Assembly (NCBI GenBank): GCA_002389765.1 | Contig: DGQM01000028.1 | Span: 62,941 to 126,940, forward strand | From: Bacteroidetes bacterium UBA4414 | Lineage (GTDB): Bacteria; Bacteroidota; Bacteroidia; Chitinophagales; Chitinophagaceae | Length of the DNA stretch: 64,000 nucleotides | Reading direction: 5' to 3' | In this document: positions 25,758-34,460 of the stretch, piece by piece | Numbering within the stretch: the stretch's first letter is position 1 | Layout: every line of letters starts with the position of its first letter | The notes under the pieces: generated by a model | Database searches by the model: none | What the model saw: only the letters and a program-made list of their open reading frames with translations | Told to the model about the DNA's origin: nothing | Program-made: the position numbers and the translations under genes

Positions 25758-27794
25758 CTATTGAGTAGCTGCTTGTTTGCGAAAACCGCCTGCCAGTAAA
25801 TATGTTTCGGCAGCCAGCATTAACACGGCTAAAATAGCACAAACTTTCCAAAGCGGGAAACTGCCGAGGGTAGAAGCGTGGTTGGCACTGCTTATTTCAG
25901 TAGCGCTCAGCCAGTTGATGTTGTCTGCATCCCACTGCTTTTTCAGGTCGCCGATGGCCCATGTATTCAGCACAGACTCGTTGCGGCTATTGTTGATGGC
26001 TACCAGTGCGGTATCGCTGCCCGCAGCACTCAGTTGGTAAAAACCTGCCTGTTGTACGGCCATATCCGGGAATACATCCAGCCCCCTGCCACCCGGGCGT
26101 TGTGGTGGTATGGCATCTATGCCGTTTCCGTAAATATGTACCATATTACGTTCGCCCGTTCCTTCAAAAGGAATGAAAGCAGCTTGCTGCTTGCCCAGTG
26201 TCAGCGCATACATATCGCCGCCACGGCTTTGCATAGCCATCTGGTACAGGAAGGGCACAAAGAAATAACTGCCTGCAAAATTGCCCGATTGCATATCTGC
26301 CGCCACAGCGCTGATGTACAGGCTACCTTTAGATGGCGTGTATTTGGCCAGCATAGGGTCGCCACTGCGGAAGCTGAGCACCGCCTGCTGATTGGCAGAC
26401 AAGCCCGCATCTATCCTATAGTGCCAGTTGGCCACCGGCAGTTGTATGTTTTCAGGTATGCGTTCAAACATATCACGCACCAGGTCGCTGCCTTGCTGCA
26501 GGTTGGTAGCGGGCTGAGAAGCCGTATCGATACCTGTTATCTTAATATCTGCTATCTGTTGCAGCCCTTCATTCAGTGCAGTAGCATCGCTGCCACGTGC
26601 CGGGAAGATGCAGATGCTTTGCCCCTGTTGCAGTGCATTGGCAATAGCCTTGCCCATAGCAGCATCCATACGGGTAATGCCGTTGAGGATAACTAGGTTG
26701 TACTGCTGCCAGTCGTTTACATTGTGGTTGATGCCCGATTGTGTAAGTTGAAAACCATTGTAGGCACGGAATGCTGCCTGTATATACGGGTTGGGCTGGC
26801 CTTCATTCATTACCAATACATTGAGGCTGGGAGCACTGCGTGCGCTGATGCGGAATGTATCGTCAAAACGAACAGAAGCATCGTTGATGCTGAGCACCAT
26901 GCGCTGCCAGTTGGCATCGTTTACAGAAAAGCTGAGTGTATCGGTGCTTTCGTTTTTGTCGTTGAAATGCAACGCTGAAGCAGTTTTTACCTGCCCGTTG
27001 ATGCTGAGCTGCAACACAGGATTTTCCTTAGGAGCCTCACCCGCTATGCGGCTGTGTACTATCAGCCTGTTTTGCACGCCAGTTTGCAGTACAGGTGCAT
27101 ACAGGTAGGCAGTATCTATAAATGCATTGCCCGCAGCACTTGCCTGTACAGGTACCCCGTAGAAGTGTATGTTTTGCAGCAGGTTCTTATCTGCCTTGGC
27201 AGGGAAACCGCTTTGCTGAAAATCTGAATAATAATAAACATCTGCCGCAGCAAAAGATTCGCTCTGCATGATGCTGTTGACGGTTGCCAGTGTTTTATCT
27301 GCTGGCTTGCTATTGGCGCTGATGTCTATCGTGTTCAGCAATGTCAGTACTTTATCTGCAGATAGTGGTTGGTAGCTGAGTGGTTTATCGTTTGTCAGCA
27401 GCAGAAAGCGGGTGCCTGCCGTAGCATGGCGTATCTGTTCGCGGGCAGCATCGCGTGCGGTTTCAAACAGGGTGCGTGTACCTTTCTTCACACTCATACT
27501 ACCCGAATTATCCAGGTAGATAACCTGTAGCCTGTTGGTGGTATCTTTCTTATTGCCTGCAAAAAATGGCTGTGCAAATGCTAATACCATAGCTGCGAGA
27601 AACAGCAGGCGTAGTGTTAACAGCCATTTATATTTCAGTTGCGATTGCTTTTGCGATTTCAGCTGTATGTTTTTCAGAAAGCGGGTATGCGGAAACATAA
27701 CCGTCTTGTACCTGCGCAGATTGAACAGGTGTATCAGTACAGGTATAGCCAGCGTAAGCCCTGCCAGCAGAAATAAGGGATAGAGAAAACTCAC
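25758..27794 (-). CDS. BatA-domain, VWA-like membrane protein
   Basis: A 678-residue protein starting with the BatA N-terminal motif: a membrane helix, PVLIHLFNLRRYKTVMFPHT, and a second helix (LTLRLLFLAAMVLAFAQPFF). A von Willebrand A-type domain follows with the MIDAS motif DNSGSMS near residue 96. The large periplasmic part ends in a C-terminal helix (LWKVCAILAVLMLAAETYLL). The start codon is GTG at 27794, only a few bases after the -7 element. Proteins of this class belong to Bacteroidota-conserved Bat-like systems with unclear roles in stress and envelope integrity. It is the first gene of a five-gene operon. Confidence 0.85.
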   Translation of the reverse strand: MSFLYPLFLLAGLTLAIPVLIHLFNLRRYKTVMFPHTRFLKNIQLKSQKQSQLKYKWLLTLRLLFLAAMVLAFAQPFFAGNKKDTTNRLQVIYLDNSGSMSVKKGTRTLFETARDAAREQIRHATAGTRFLLLTNDKPLSYQPLSADKVLTLLNTIDISANSKPADKTLATVNSIMQSESFAAADVYYYSDFQQSGFPAKADKNLLQNIHFYGVPVQASAAGNAFIDTAYLYAPVLQTGVQNRLIVHSRIAGEAPKENPVLQLSINGQVKTASALHFNDKNESTDTLSFSVNDANWQRMVLSINDASVRFDDTFRISARSAPSLNVLVMNEGQPNPYIQAAFRAYNGFQLTQSGINHNVNDWQQYNLVILNGITRMDAAMGKAIANALQQGQSICIFPARGSDATALNEGLQQIADIKITGIDTASQPATNLQQGSDLVRDMFERIPENIQLPVANWHYRIDAGLSANQQAVLSFRSGDPMLAKYTPSKGSLYISAVAADMQSGNFAGSYFFVPFLYQMAMQSRGGDMYALTLGKQQAAFIPFEGTGERNMVHIYGNGIDAIPPQRPGGRGLDVFPDMAVQQAGFYQLSAAGSDTALVAINNSRNESVLNTWAIGDLKKQWDADNINWLSATEISSANHASTLGSFPLWKVCAILAVLMLAAETYLLAGGFRKQAATQ

Positions 27795-27798
27795 GTAT

Positions 27799-27806
27799 CA
27801 AATATA
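27799..27806 (-). promoter_or_regulatory. -7 element of the batA operon
   Basis: TATATTTG on the minus strand, 5 bases before the GTG start codon, implies a very short or leaderless mRNA. No clear -33 TTG is visible. Confidence 0.5.
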
Positions 27807-27866
27807 ACCTTTCAGCAGGTCATTATTTATAAGTAAAAAGCTAAAACTGAAATTGGTATAAAACAA

Positions 27867-27898
27867 AAAAGCCTATAGTATTAATACTATAGGCTTTT
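27867..27898. terminator. Perfect 32-base palindromic terminator after the tRNA-like RNA
   Basis: AAAAGCCTATAGTAT and its exact complement form a stem with T-runs on both strands. On the minus strand it lies 5 bases after the end of the tRNA-like element, which supports transcription of that element. Confidence 0.9.
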
Positions 27899-27902
27899 CT
27901 CA

Positions 27903-28015
27903 GAGGGTACGGTGGGATTCGAACCCACATAGCCATAAGTAGCTAGAGACCATTCTTTTACAAGTTACTATGTTAGCGTGGATGCACCACATACCCACTT
28001 ATGGCACCCGTACCT
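27903..28015 (-). ncRNA. tRNA-like RNA with no recognisable anticodon arm
   Basis: On the minus strand a 6-bp acceptor-like pairing (GGTACG with CGTACC) encloses about 111 nt. Its 3' side has a textbook T-arm: GTGGG, loop TTCGAAT, CCCAC, directly joined to the acceptor strand. CCA is not encoded. Eighty bases separate the 5' acceptor strand from the T-arm, and no 5-bp stem with a 7-base loop fits as an anticodon arm. Instead GCCATAAGT pairs perfectly with ACTTATGGC (9 bp), giving acceptor, T-arm and one long arm, as in tmRNA tRNA-like domains but much shorter. A GTGG/CCAC hairpin lies inside. The element is followed by a strong terminator. It could be a degenerate class II tRNA, a tRNA-like regulatory RNA or an integration-site remnant. 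Confidence 0.6.
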
Positions 28016-28275
28016 AACATGTTTAAGATAATTGTTGACACATACATAAGAATATGGTTAATGCTTATGTGACATACTGAAGCTTTTATTAATTCTCTCA
28101 TAGTTATATTTTTAAAAATTACAAAATGAGTGAGTACTACAGCCATAAGCTCAACAAGTAACTCTGTATTTTCAAAGAACCATCCACATACACTATTTTG
28201 AATATCTTTTGTAGTATTTGTGTTATAATCTAATAGACATCGAATGTTAAAGATAAGTTGGGCGAGAGTCGAAAA
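27973..28275 (-). other. AT-rich open frame of 100 codons without a convincing start
   Basis: Immediately after the stop codon of the gene at 28276, the same minus frame stays open for 100 codons and ends at TAA 27973, inside the tRNA-like element. The first in-frame ATG would give only 57 residues (MAVVLTHFVIFKNITMRELI onward), rich in hydrophobic and beta-branched residues. Base composition is much more AT-rich than the neighbouring genes. It may be a decayed gene tail, a small membrane protein or chance. Apart from the tRNA-like element and an ACATAAG/CTTATGT hairpin at 28044-28070, I see nothing else in 27799-28275. Confidence 0.3.
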
Positions 28276-29997
28276 TTATTTTGTAAATGTCAAGATGGAT
28301 TTTTCCACTACGAAACCCTTATAATCCCTGTCCCTATTGATATACAGCTTCAATCTGCCATTACGGAATTGCGCAGGTACTTCTACATAAAAGCTGTAAT
28401 CCAATGCTTTGTTTTCAGCAGATGTAGGGAAGAAGAGCCTTACTTTATTATGCAGTGTAGTATCTCCCGCTTCAATACCTGTGTTCAGGTAAGCACCCCA
28501 TATACCATTTTGTGTATTAATATGTGCATCTACCCGCAGCCATGTTTCATTGCCGGTCAGGTGTAGTTGCGTATCGCACAGCACCGCCTGTCCGTTTCCG
28601 TTGAACTGCACTGCCTGTGGTGTATTATTTTGGTACAATGTATTTGTTGTAAAACCTTTTTCGCAGCGCAGCATATCTGCGTTATCCAGCATACTATAGT
28701 CGAGCGCAGTAGGGCTGGGGTTCAGGTAGATGCGCCCGTAGTATTGACGGTTCATATCATAATAGTGCAGGATGGTTTTATAGTATTGCTCGTGCTGAAA
28801 GAGGTTTACCACTATCAGGTAAATGCCCAGTACATAAAAGCCCCACTTCCATTTTTTGCTGTTGATGTGCTGCACCAGTGCAGTAAATGGCAGTGCAAAC
28901 AGGGGATAGCTCTGCATGAGCGCACGGGTGCTGTAGCTGCCGCCATATTGCCAGTCTCTCCAAGATATCACGATGTAGATATTCAGCAAGCAAAACCACA
29001 ATACAGATTTGCGCCATTCGTAACCCTTTATAAAGAACATACCTGCTATAAAGAATGCAGTAACAGGTGTGTAGATAAACCATCCCTTCTCCCAACCAAT
29101 CAGCACACGCAGGTGGGGTGTCAGGAAATCCCAGGCGCTGCCCACATCGTATACCCAGCTACCGCTTACATATTTCCAGTACGCCAGCTGCGGCAATACC
29201 CCTATCAACCCGAAAACTACAGCCATCAATATATGCCACCTGTGTTGCCTTACCATTGCCCATTTAGCTTTGGCAGCTTCTTTGGTATGGGTGTTCCACA
29301 TCAGTGGTATAAACAGCATCACCGCTTCTGTAGGTCGGCAGATGGTTGCGAAGCCAATGATGTAGCCCGTCAGCGCAGCAAACAACACCGATGGCCGCTC
29401 ATGCCAGCGCTTTACGACATACACCACCAGCACATATAGCAGGAAAATATAAGCATGGCTCATGCCGCCATCTACCGCCACATATTGCAGAAAATTGCTG
29501 GCAAGGCATAGTAACAGTATAGATATTGCTACGCTCTTATCATCAAAATATTGCAACAAAAACCGCCTTAATAAAAACAAACCTAACAGTGCGTAGAAGA
29601 TAGCTGCAAAAGCTACTGCATACTGGTATGGCGGCGAAAATCCGTCTGTAGGGTAGCCATAGCGCTGTGCTACAAAATGCGCCCCTGCAAAAAACGGTAG
29701 TTGCATAATGGCTACACCACCCAGATATTTATCTACATAATTGCCGTCTTCCAGCTTTTCTGCCTGATAAAAGCTACCGCCAGTCATGCTATACTTAGCA
29801 TCTATGGAGGGTATCCATTCTAGTTTATCAATATCGTGGTAGATGCAGATGCCCGGCAGGTACATATAATAGCCGAGGTTATCCCAATCTGTCACCTTCA
29901 GCGGTTTTCCCGGCTGTGGGCCAATATGCCCCATGCGATGGTTTAGCACCACCACACATACTATCAGGAAGGCTATAAGGGATAATGGCTTTTTCAC
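28276..29997 (-). CDS. Polytopic membrane protein, probable GT-C-type glycosyltransferase
   Basis: A 573-residue protein with about ten membrane helices followed by a C-terminal soluble domain of about 150 residues (from about 425). The first periplasmic loop has DWDNLGYYMYLP, placing acidic residues where GT-C enzymes (PMT/ArnT type) have their catalytic DD or DE pair; later loops contain CRPTEAVMLF and GWEKGWFIYTP, common in such transferases. The start codon is GTG at 29997. A lipid-linked sugar donor is likely but not demonstrable. It lies downstream of a hairpin-rich spacer and is divergent from alaS. Confidence 0.72.
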   Translation of the reverse strand: MKKPLSLIAFLIVCVVVLNHRMGHIGPQPGKPLKVTDWDNLGYYMYLPGICIYHDIDKLEWIPSIDAKYSMTGGSFYQAEKLEDGNYVDKYLGGVAIMQLPFFAGAHFVAQRYGYPTDGFSPPYQYAVAFAAIFYALLGLFLLRRFLLQYFDDKSVAISILLLCLASNFLQYVAVDGGMSHAYIFLLYVLVVYVVKRWHERPSVLFAALTGYIIGFATICRPTEAVMLFIPLMWNTHTKEAAKAKWAMVRQHRWHILMAVVFGLIGVLPQLAYWKYVSGSWVYDVGSAWDFLTPHLRVLIGWEKGWFIYTPVTAFFIAGMFFIKGYEWRKSVLWFCLLNIYIVISWRDWQYGGSYSTRALMQSYPLFALPFTALVQHINSKKWKWGFYVLGIYLIVVNLFQHEQYYKTILHYYDMNRQYYGRIYLNPSPTALDYSMLDNADMLRCEKGFTTNTLYQNNTPQAVQFNGNGQAVLCDTQLHLTGNETWLRVDAHINTQNGIWGAYLNTGIEAGDTTLHNKVRLFFPTSAENKALDYSFYVEVPAQFRNGRLKLYINRDRDYKGFVVEKSILTFTK

Positions 29998-30023
29998 CTG
30001 ATAAAAATAAGGTTAATGTGATG

Positions 30024-30146
30024 ATTTGATGATTAGCTGATGTGATAATTAGCAGATTAGCTAATGTAATGGCGAAATAGGTAGGGAAACTATCACATTA
30101 GCTAATCTGCTAATAAGCTAATTCCTACATTATCAAATCAGCTAAT
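30024..30146. repeat. REP-like inverted repeat between divergent genes
   Basis: TAGCAGATTAGCTAATGT (30050-30067) is perfectly inverted at 30095-30112, and imperfect copies of the TTAGCTAAT/TTAGCTGAT motif extend on both sides, so the entire spacer can fold into one long hairpin. It ends at the alaS -7 element. Confidence 0.75.
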
Positions 30147-30154
30147 TATCTTTG
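30147..30154 (+). promoter_or_regulatory. alaS -7 promoter element
   Basis: TATCTTTG matches TAnnTTTG and lies 7 bases before the alaS ATG, so the mRNA would have almost no leader. Confidence 0.55.
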
Positions 30155-30161
30155 CAGCCTT

Positions 30162-32786
30162 ATGTTGACAGCTAACGAAATACGCCAGCAGTTTTTAGAT
30201 TTCTTCCGCAGTAAGGGACACGCTATTGTGCCATCTGCACCTATTGTTGTTAAGAACGATCCTACCCTCCTGTTTACCAATGCAGGTATGAACCAGTTTA
30301 AGGATTATTTCCTCGGCAATAAGCAGGCGCCTGATGCCCGTGTGGCAGATACACAAAAATGTTTGCGCGTTAGCGGTAAGCACAATGACTTGGAAGAAGT
30401 GGGTGTAGATACCTACCACCATACCATGTTCGAGATGCTGGGCAACTGGAGCTTTGGCGACTACTTCAAAAAAGAAGCTATCGAGTGGAGCTGGGAACTG
30501 TTGACTGAGGTGTATAAAATCCCTAAAGACAAGCTATACGTTACCGTGTTTGGCGGCGATGAAAAAGAAGGCTTGCCGATGGATCAGGAAGCGTACGACT
30601 TCTGGAAACAATACATTGCAGAAGACCGCATACTGATGGGCAACAAGAAGGATAACTTCTGGGAGATGGGCGATACAGGCCCTTGTGGTCCGTGTAGTGA
30701 AATACATGTAGACTGCCGCACAGAAGAAGAGCGCAAAGCTGTAGATGGTAAAACTCTGGTAAACAACGACCACCCGCAGGTAATAGAAATATGGAACAAC
30801 GTGTTCATGCAGTTCAACCGTCTGAAAGATGGTAGCCTGCAAGAGCTACCTGCACAGCACGTAGATACGGGTATGGGCCTTGAGCGCCTGGTACGTGTAC
30901 TGCAAGGTAAGCAGAGCAACTACGATACCGATCTGTTTACTGGTACCATTGCAGAGATTGAAAAAATAACGGGTAAGAAATACGGCTACACAGATAGCAA
31001 ACAGGATATTGCTTTCCGTGTACTGAGCGACCATATACGTGCTATTGGCTTTACCATAGCAGATGGCCAGTTGCCGAGCAATACAGGTGCTGGTTATGTT
31101 ATTCGCCGCATATTGCGCAGGGCAGCTAGGTATTATTATTCTTACCTCGACTATAAGCAACCCCTACTGGCACAACTGATGCCGGTATTGGCAAAGCAGT
31201 TTGAAAACGTATTCCCAGAACTGCACAAACAAGTAGACCTTGTTTGCAAAGTAGTGAAGGAAGAAGAAGAAGCTTTCCTGCGTACGCTTGATAAAGGCCT
31301 GAAGAAAATTGACGACATCATAAAAGAAACAAACGCACAAAACAGCAAAACCATCAATGGTAAAGCTGCGTTTGAATTGTATGATACTTTTGGCTTCCCG
31401 ATAGATTTGACACGCCTGATAGGGCAGGAAAATAATTTGGAAGTGGATGAGGCTGCATTTGAATCTGAAATGCAACAACAGAAGGGCAGAAGCCGTGCAG
31501 CTACTGCACTGGATACGGAAGACTGGGTGGTGCTGAAAGATGCTGCTACAACATTTATAGGTTACGATAGTCTGGAGGCACAAGCGCAGATACTGAAGTA
31601 CCGCAAAGTAAAAGCAAAGGGTAAAGAAAGCTATCAACTGGTGCTGGATACAACACCTTTCTATGCAGAAAGCGGTGGCCAGGTGGGCGATACAGGTACA
31701 CTGGTTTTCCCGAACGAGGTAATACATATTGTAGATACTAAAAAAGAAAACGACCTCATCATCCACTTTGCAGAAGAGCTGCCATCAAACCCTGCTGCAA
31801 GTGCAATAGCTAAGGTAGATGCTGAACGCCGTGGTACAACAACCGTACACCACAGTGCTACACACTTGCTGCACGCAGCATTGCGTACGGTACTGGGTAC
31901 ACACGTTGCACAAAAAGGTTCTTTGGTAAATGAAGAGCATCTGCGTTTCGATTTCTCTCACTTCGCTAAAGTAACGGAAGAAGAAATAGCACAGATAGAA
32001 ACAATCGTTAACCAAAAGATACGCGAAAACGTACCCGTTGTAATAAAAGAAATGGCGAAGGACGAAGCGGTAGCAATGGGTGCTATGGCATTGTTTGGAG
32101 AAAAATACGGCGACAAAGTACGCGTGGTTGTGATGGACCCTAACTACTCTATAGAGTTGTGTGGTGGTACACACGTAGGCAGTACTGGCCAGCTTGGCTT
32201 CTTTAAGATAAAGCACGAAAGTGCGGTAGCAGCAGGTGTTCGCCGGATAGAAGCGGTGAGTGGCAGCGCAGCAGAAGCATATGTAAACAACCATCTGCAT
32301 ACACTGCACAATATCAATGCTGCATTGAAGCATCCGAAAGATGTACTGAAGGCTATTGAAAAACTGCAGGAAGAAAAAGCATCGTTAGAGAAGCATGTAG
32401 AGTCTTTAGAAGCACGCCAACTGGTTGCTATTCGCAACGAAGTGTTGACGAAAGACGAAATCATCAATCAGGTAACATTCGTAGGTACGATAGTAGAAGT
32501 AGGCACTGCCGACATGCTCAAGAAACTTTGCTTTGATGTGAAGCACCATCTTAACGACCATGTGGTTGTGTTGTGTGCAAACATCGACGGCAAGCCATTT
32601 GTAGCGGTAGGTGTGGCAGATAGTGTTGTTGCTGCAAAAGGATTGGATGCAGGCAAAATCATTAAAGAGCATGTGGCTCCACTCATTAAAGGTGGCGGCG
32701 GTGGACAGAAAACACTTGCTACTGCAGGCGGACAAGATGTCGGTAGCTTACAATCGGTAATAGAAAAAGTAAAATCACTGTTATAA
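30162..32786 (+). CDS. alaS: Alanyl-tRNA synthetase
   Basis: An 874-residue class II synthetase that charges tRNA-Ala. The catalytic domain starts at once (NEIRQQFLDFFRSKGHAIVP) and includes FTNAGMNQFKDYFLG. The editing domain has the zinc motifs HHSATHLLHAAL and ELCGGTHVGSTGQ, and the C-terminal domain ends with GGGGGQKTLATAGG, all standard. Length matches the family. A -7 element lies immediately upstream and a strong terminator follows. There is no sign of frameshift. Confidence 0.98.
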   Translation: MLTANEIRQQFLDFFRSKGHAIVPSAPIVVKNDPTLLFTNAGMNQFKDYFLGNKQAPDARVADTQKCLRVSGKHNDLEEVGVDTYHHTMFEMLGNWSFGDYFKKEAIEWSWELLTEVYKIPKDKLYVTVFGGDEKEGLPMDQEAYDFWKQYIAEDRILMGNKKDNFWEMGDTGPCGPCSEIHVDCRTEEERKAVDGKTLVNNDHPQVIEIWNNVFMQFNRLKDGSLQELPAQHVDTGMGLERLVRVLQGKQSNYDTDLFTGTIAEIEKITGKKYGYTDSKQDIAFRVLSDHIRAIGFTIADGQLPSNTGAGYVIRRILRRAARYYYSYLDYKQPLLAQLMPVLAKQFENVFPELHKQVDLVCKVVKEEEEAFLRTLDKGLKKIDDIIKETNAQNSKTINGKAAFELYDTFGFPIDLTRLIGQENNLEVDEAAFESEMQQQKGRSRAATALDTEDWVVLKDAATTFIGYDSLEAQAQILKYRKVKAKGKESYQLVLDTTPFYAESGGQVGDTGTLVFPNEVIHIVDTKKENDLIIHFAEELPSNPAASAIAKVDAERRGTTTVHHSATHLLHAALRTVLGTHVAQKGSLVNEEHLRFDFSHFAKVTEEEIAQIETIVNQKIRENVPVVIKEMAKDEAVAMGAMALFGEKYGDKVRVVVMDPNYSIELCGGTHVGSTGQLGFFKIKHESAVAAGVRRIEAVSGSAAEAYVNNHLHTLHNINAALKHPKDVLKAIEKLQEEKASLEKHVESLEARQLVAIRNEVLTKDEIINQVTFVGTIVEVGTADMLKKLCFDVKHHLNDHVVVLCANIDGKPFVAVGVADSVVAAKGLDAGKIIKEHVAPLIKGGGGGQKTLATAGGQDVGSLQSVIEKVKSLL

Positions 32787-32790
32787 AACG

Positions 32791-32817
32791 AAAGCCCCGA
32801 ATTATCGGGGCTTTTTT
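32791..32817 (+). terminator. Terminator of alaS
   Basis: AAAGCCCCGA-ATTA-TCGGGGCTTT followed by T-run; it overlaps the stop codon of the convergent arylsulfotransferase-like gene. Confidence 0.92.
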
Positions 32818-34270
32818 ATTTGAATAATATTTTCGGCAAATCTTCTTTTCTGATAGGGCTGATGCGGTAACCCGATGCAGGTTTCCATTCACCTTTTTCC
32901 TTTTGCCATGTCAGTACATTCCATAGTATTTTTTTGTCTGCAGATACAATGAAGTTTCTGCCCGGCAAGCCTGTGCAAACAAGGTAGTCGCCTTTATCCA
33001 GCTCTCGTACACTACCGCCGCCCGATGACATAGGTTTTGCAAATGTGTCTATATCGGTTTTGAACTCCCATATTTTTTGCAACGTTTTGTTTTCTTCTGT
33101 AGGTTCTTTGAATACTACAACCGATGGCACGCAATCTTTTTCACGTTCTGCAGTTGGCAGGTGCATTTTAAAATTGTTGTTGAACATGATGAGGTTGCCA
33201 TCACTGTTCAGATTGCAATTGTGCTGAGAGGATATGTTGGCTGCAAGTACACTGCCGTCGTTATTTATATCATAACCATATTGTGCCAACATGCGCCCGC
33301 TTGGGTATGCTGCTTTTATTATTCTGCCTATGTTGCGGTAGCTGGTATAGAAAACTTTGTTCTTTTCATCCAGGTAAAATGCATTGAAGTGTGTTATCAG
33401 GTCGCCTGCTTTAATATAGTCGCAAGAGTTCCATGTCCATACTATTTCATTTTTTGCATCATACTCTATCAGCATACCGCAAGGTGTTTGCGGACCTTTG
33501 TTGGTAGGTAGTATTGTTACTGTATCTGTTTTGCCCACCTGTTCACTCGGCACAAATTTATCGCCAATTGTCATGTAGTGCCCGTTCGATAGTTTGGTAA
33601 CCTCATGATGATACTGCTCGGCATTTTTCCCGCTAATCTTGCCGTCGTTAGGCCCCGACCACAATACATGGCCTTTGTAGTCTATCTCGTGTATATTCTT
33701 ATTGGTAAGGAATGTGATGGTATTATCTTTAGTTAGTTTGATATCGCGCACCACATGTATGCCTGTGTCATTGATGCCGGGTAATTGTGGCAAGAACCAC
33801 ACAGGCTGCCCTTGCATATTGTATAATGAGCGTGTATTGTCGAAAAACACCAGTATGTCTTTATACTTAGTTGCGGCATTTATCACATCTACTTTAGATA
33901 CATCTGTATTTGAATAGGGATTTTCCCGAACCACAAAAACGGTGGCATCTGTTTTGCCAACAGCTTTTTTGCCATTCATGTATTGCACTCTCCATACGTA
34001 TTGCTTGCCAAAAGCAGGTACAGTTGCAATTATTTTATTTGTTTTTTCTTGTTGTGTTAATACGGGCTTAGCCAATAGGCTTTTGTCTCTGTCATTATTG
34101 TAGGTAAATATTTCCAGTTTATAGCTTGTGGCTTTTGATTGTACCGGCACTTGAAAACCTATCAGGCGGTAATGTAACGAATCTCCCTCTGCAGGAAATA
34201 CTTGCGCCATTGCCGGCGCTTTGGTCATCAATACAAACAAAAAAAACAGTGGAAATATGCCCCTCCTCAT
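32816..34270 (-). CDS. Secreted arylsulfotransferase-like beta-propeller protein
   Basis: A 484-residue protein with a signal peptide (MRRGIFPLFFLFVLMTKAPA). From about residue 130 it has repeated propeller blades with the family hallmarks of arylsulfate sulfotransferases: YHHEVTKLSNGHYM, LITHFNAFYLDE and SSQHNCNLNSDGNLIMFNN. The histidines in these motifs correspond to active-site residues of ASST, which moves sulfate between phenols in the periplasm. The first 110 residues look like a Fn3-type domain. Activity is plausible but unproven. No T9SS sorting domain is present. Confidence 0.75.
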   Translation of the reverse strand: MRRGIFPLFFLFVLMTKAPAMAQVFPAEGDSLHYRLIGFQVPVQSKATSYKLEIFTYNNDRDKSLLAKPVLTQQEKTNKIIATVPAFGKQYVWRVQYMNGKKAVGKTDATVFVVRENPYSNTDVSKVDVINAATKYKDILVFFDNTRSLYNMQGQPVWFLPQLPGINDTGIHVVRDIKLTKDNTITFLTNKNIHEIDYKGHVLWSGPNDGKISGKNAEQYHHEVTKLSNGHYMTIGDKFVPSEQVGKTDTVTILPTNKGPQTPCGMLIEYDAKNEIVWTWNSCDYIKAGDLITHFNAFYLDEKNKVFYTSYRNIGRIIKAAYPSGRMLAQYGYDINNDGSVLAANISSQHNCNLNSDGNLIMFNNNFKMHLPTAEREKDCVPSVVVFKEPTEENKTLQKIWEFKTDIDTFAKPMSSGGGSVRELDKGDYLVCTGLPGRNFIVSADKKILWNVLTWQKEKGEWKPASGYRISPIRKEDLPKILFK

Positions 34271-34396
34271 ATATGTAAACGTAATTAAAAAATCCGAATA
34301 GGGATTTTAACCGCAAGTTGTTCCGTATGGCCTTTCCTGTAGCTGCATAACTATCTGTTTTTCAGCCACAATCCTTTACCAACAGTTATTAGCAGG

Positions 34397-34440
34397 TTAT
34401 CCACAGCCCTATATAAGATAGGTGTAAACGATTATCTTTG
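34397..34440 (+). promoter_or_regulatory. dnaN promoter with DnaA box
   Basis: TTATCCACA, a perfect consensus DnaA box, is at 34397-34405. TATCTTTG, a -7 element, is at 34433-34440, 21 bases before the dnaN ATG. The box sits at the position expected for the -33 element. Only one box is seen, so this is not an origin. Confidence 0.6.
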
Positions 34441-34460
34441 TTTTCAAACATTTATCGAAA

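Noticed and set aside
27903..28275. tmRNA gene, because the block of about 370 bases ends in a tRNA-like 3' end
   Set aside because: The 3' acceptor strand pairs with a strand only about 100 bases upstream, no tmRNA 5' end or tag-peptide frame is present, and the upstream part looks like an open frame.
34271..34460. Replication origin near dnaN
   Set aside because: Only one DnaA box and no AT-rich unwinding cluster were seen; dnaA and other typical neighbours are absent.
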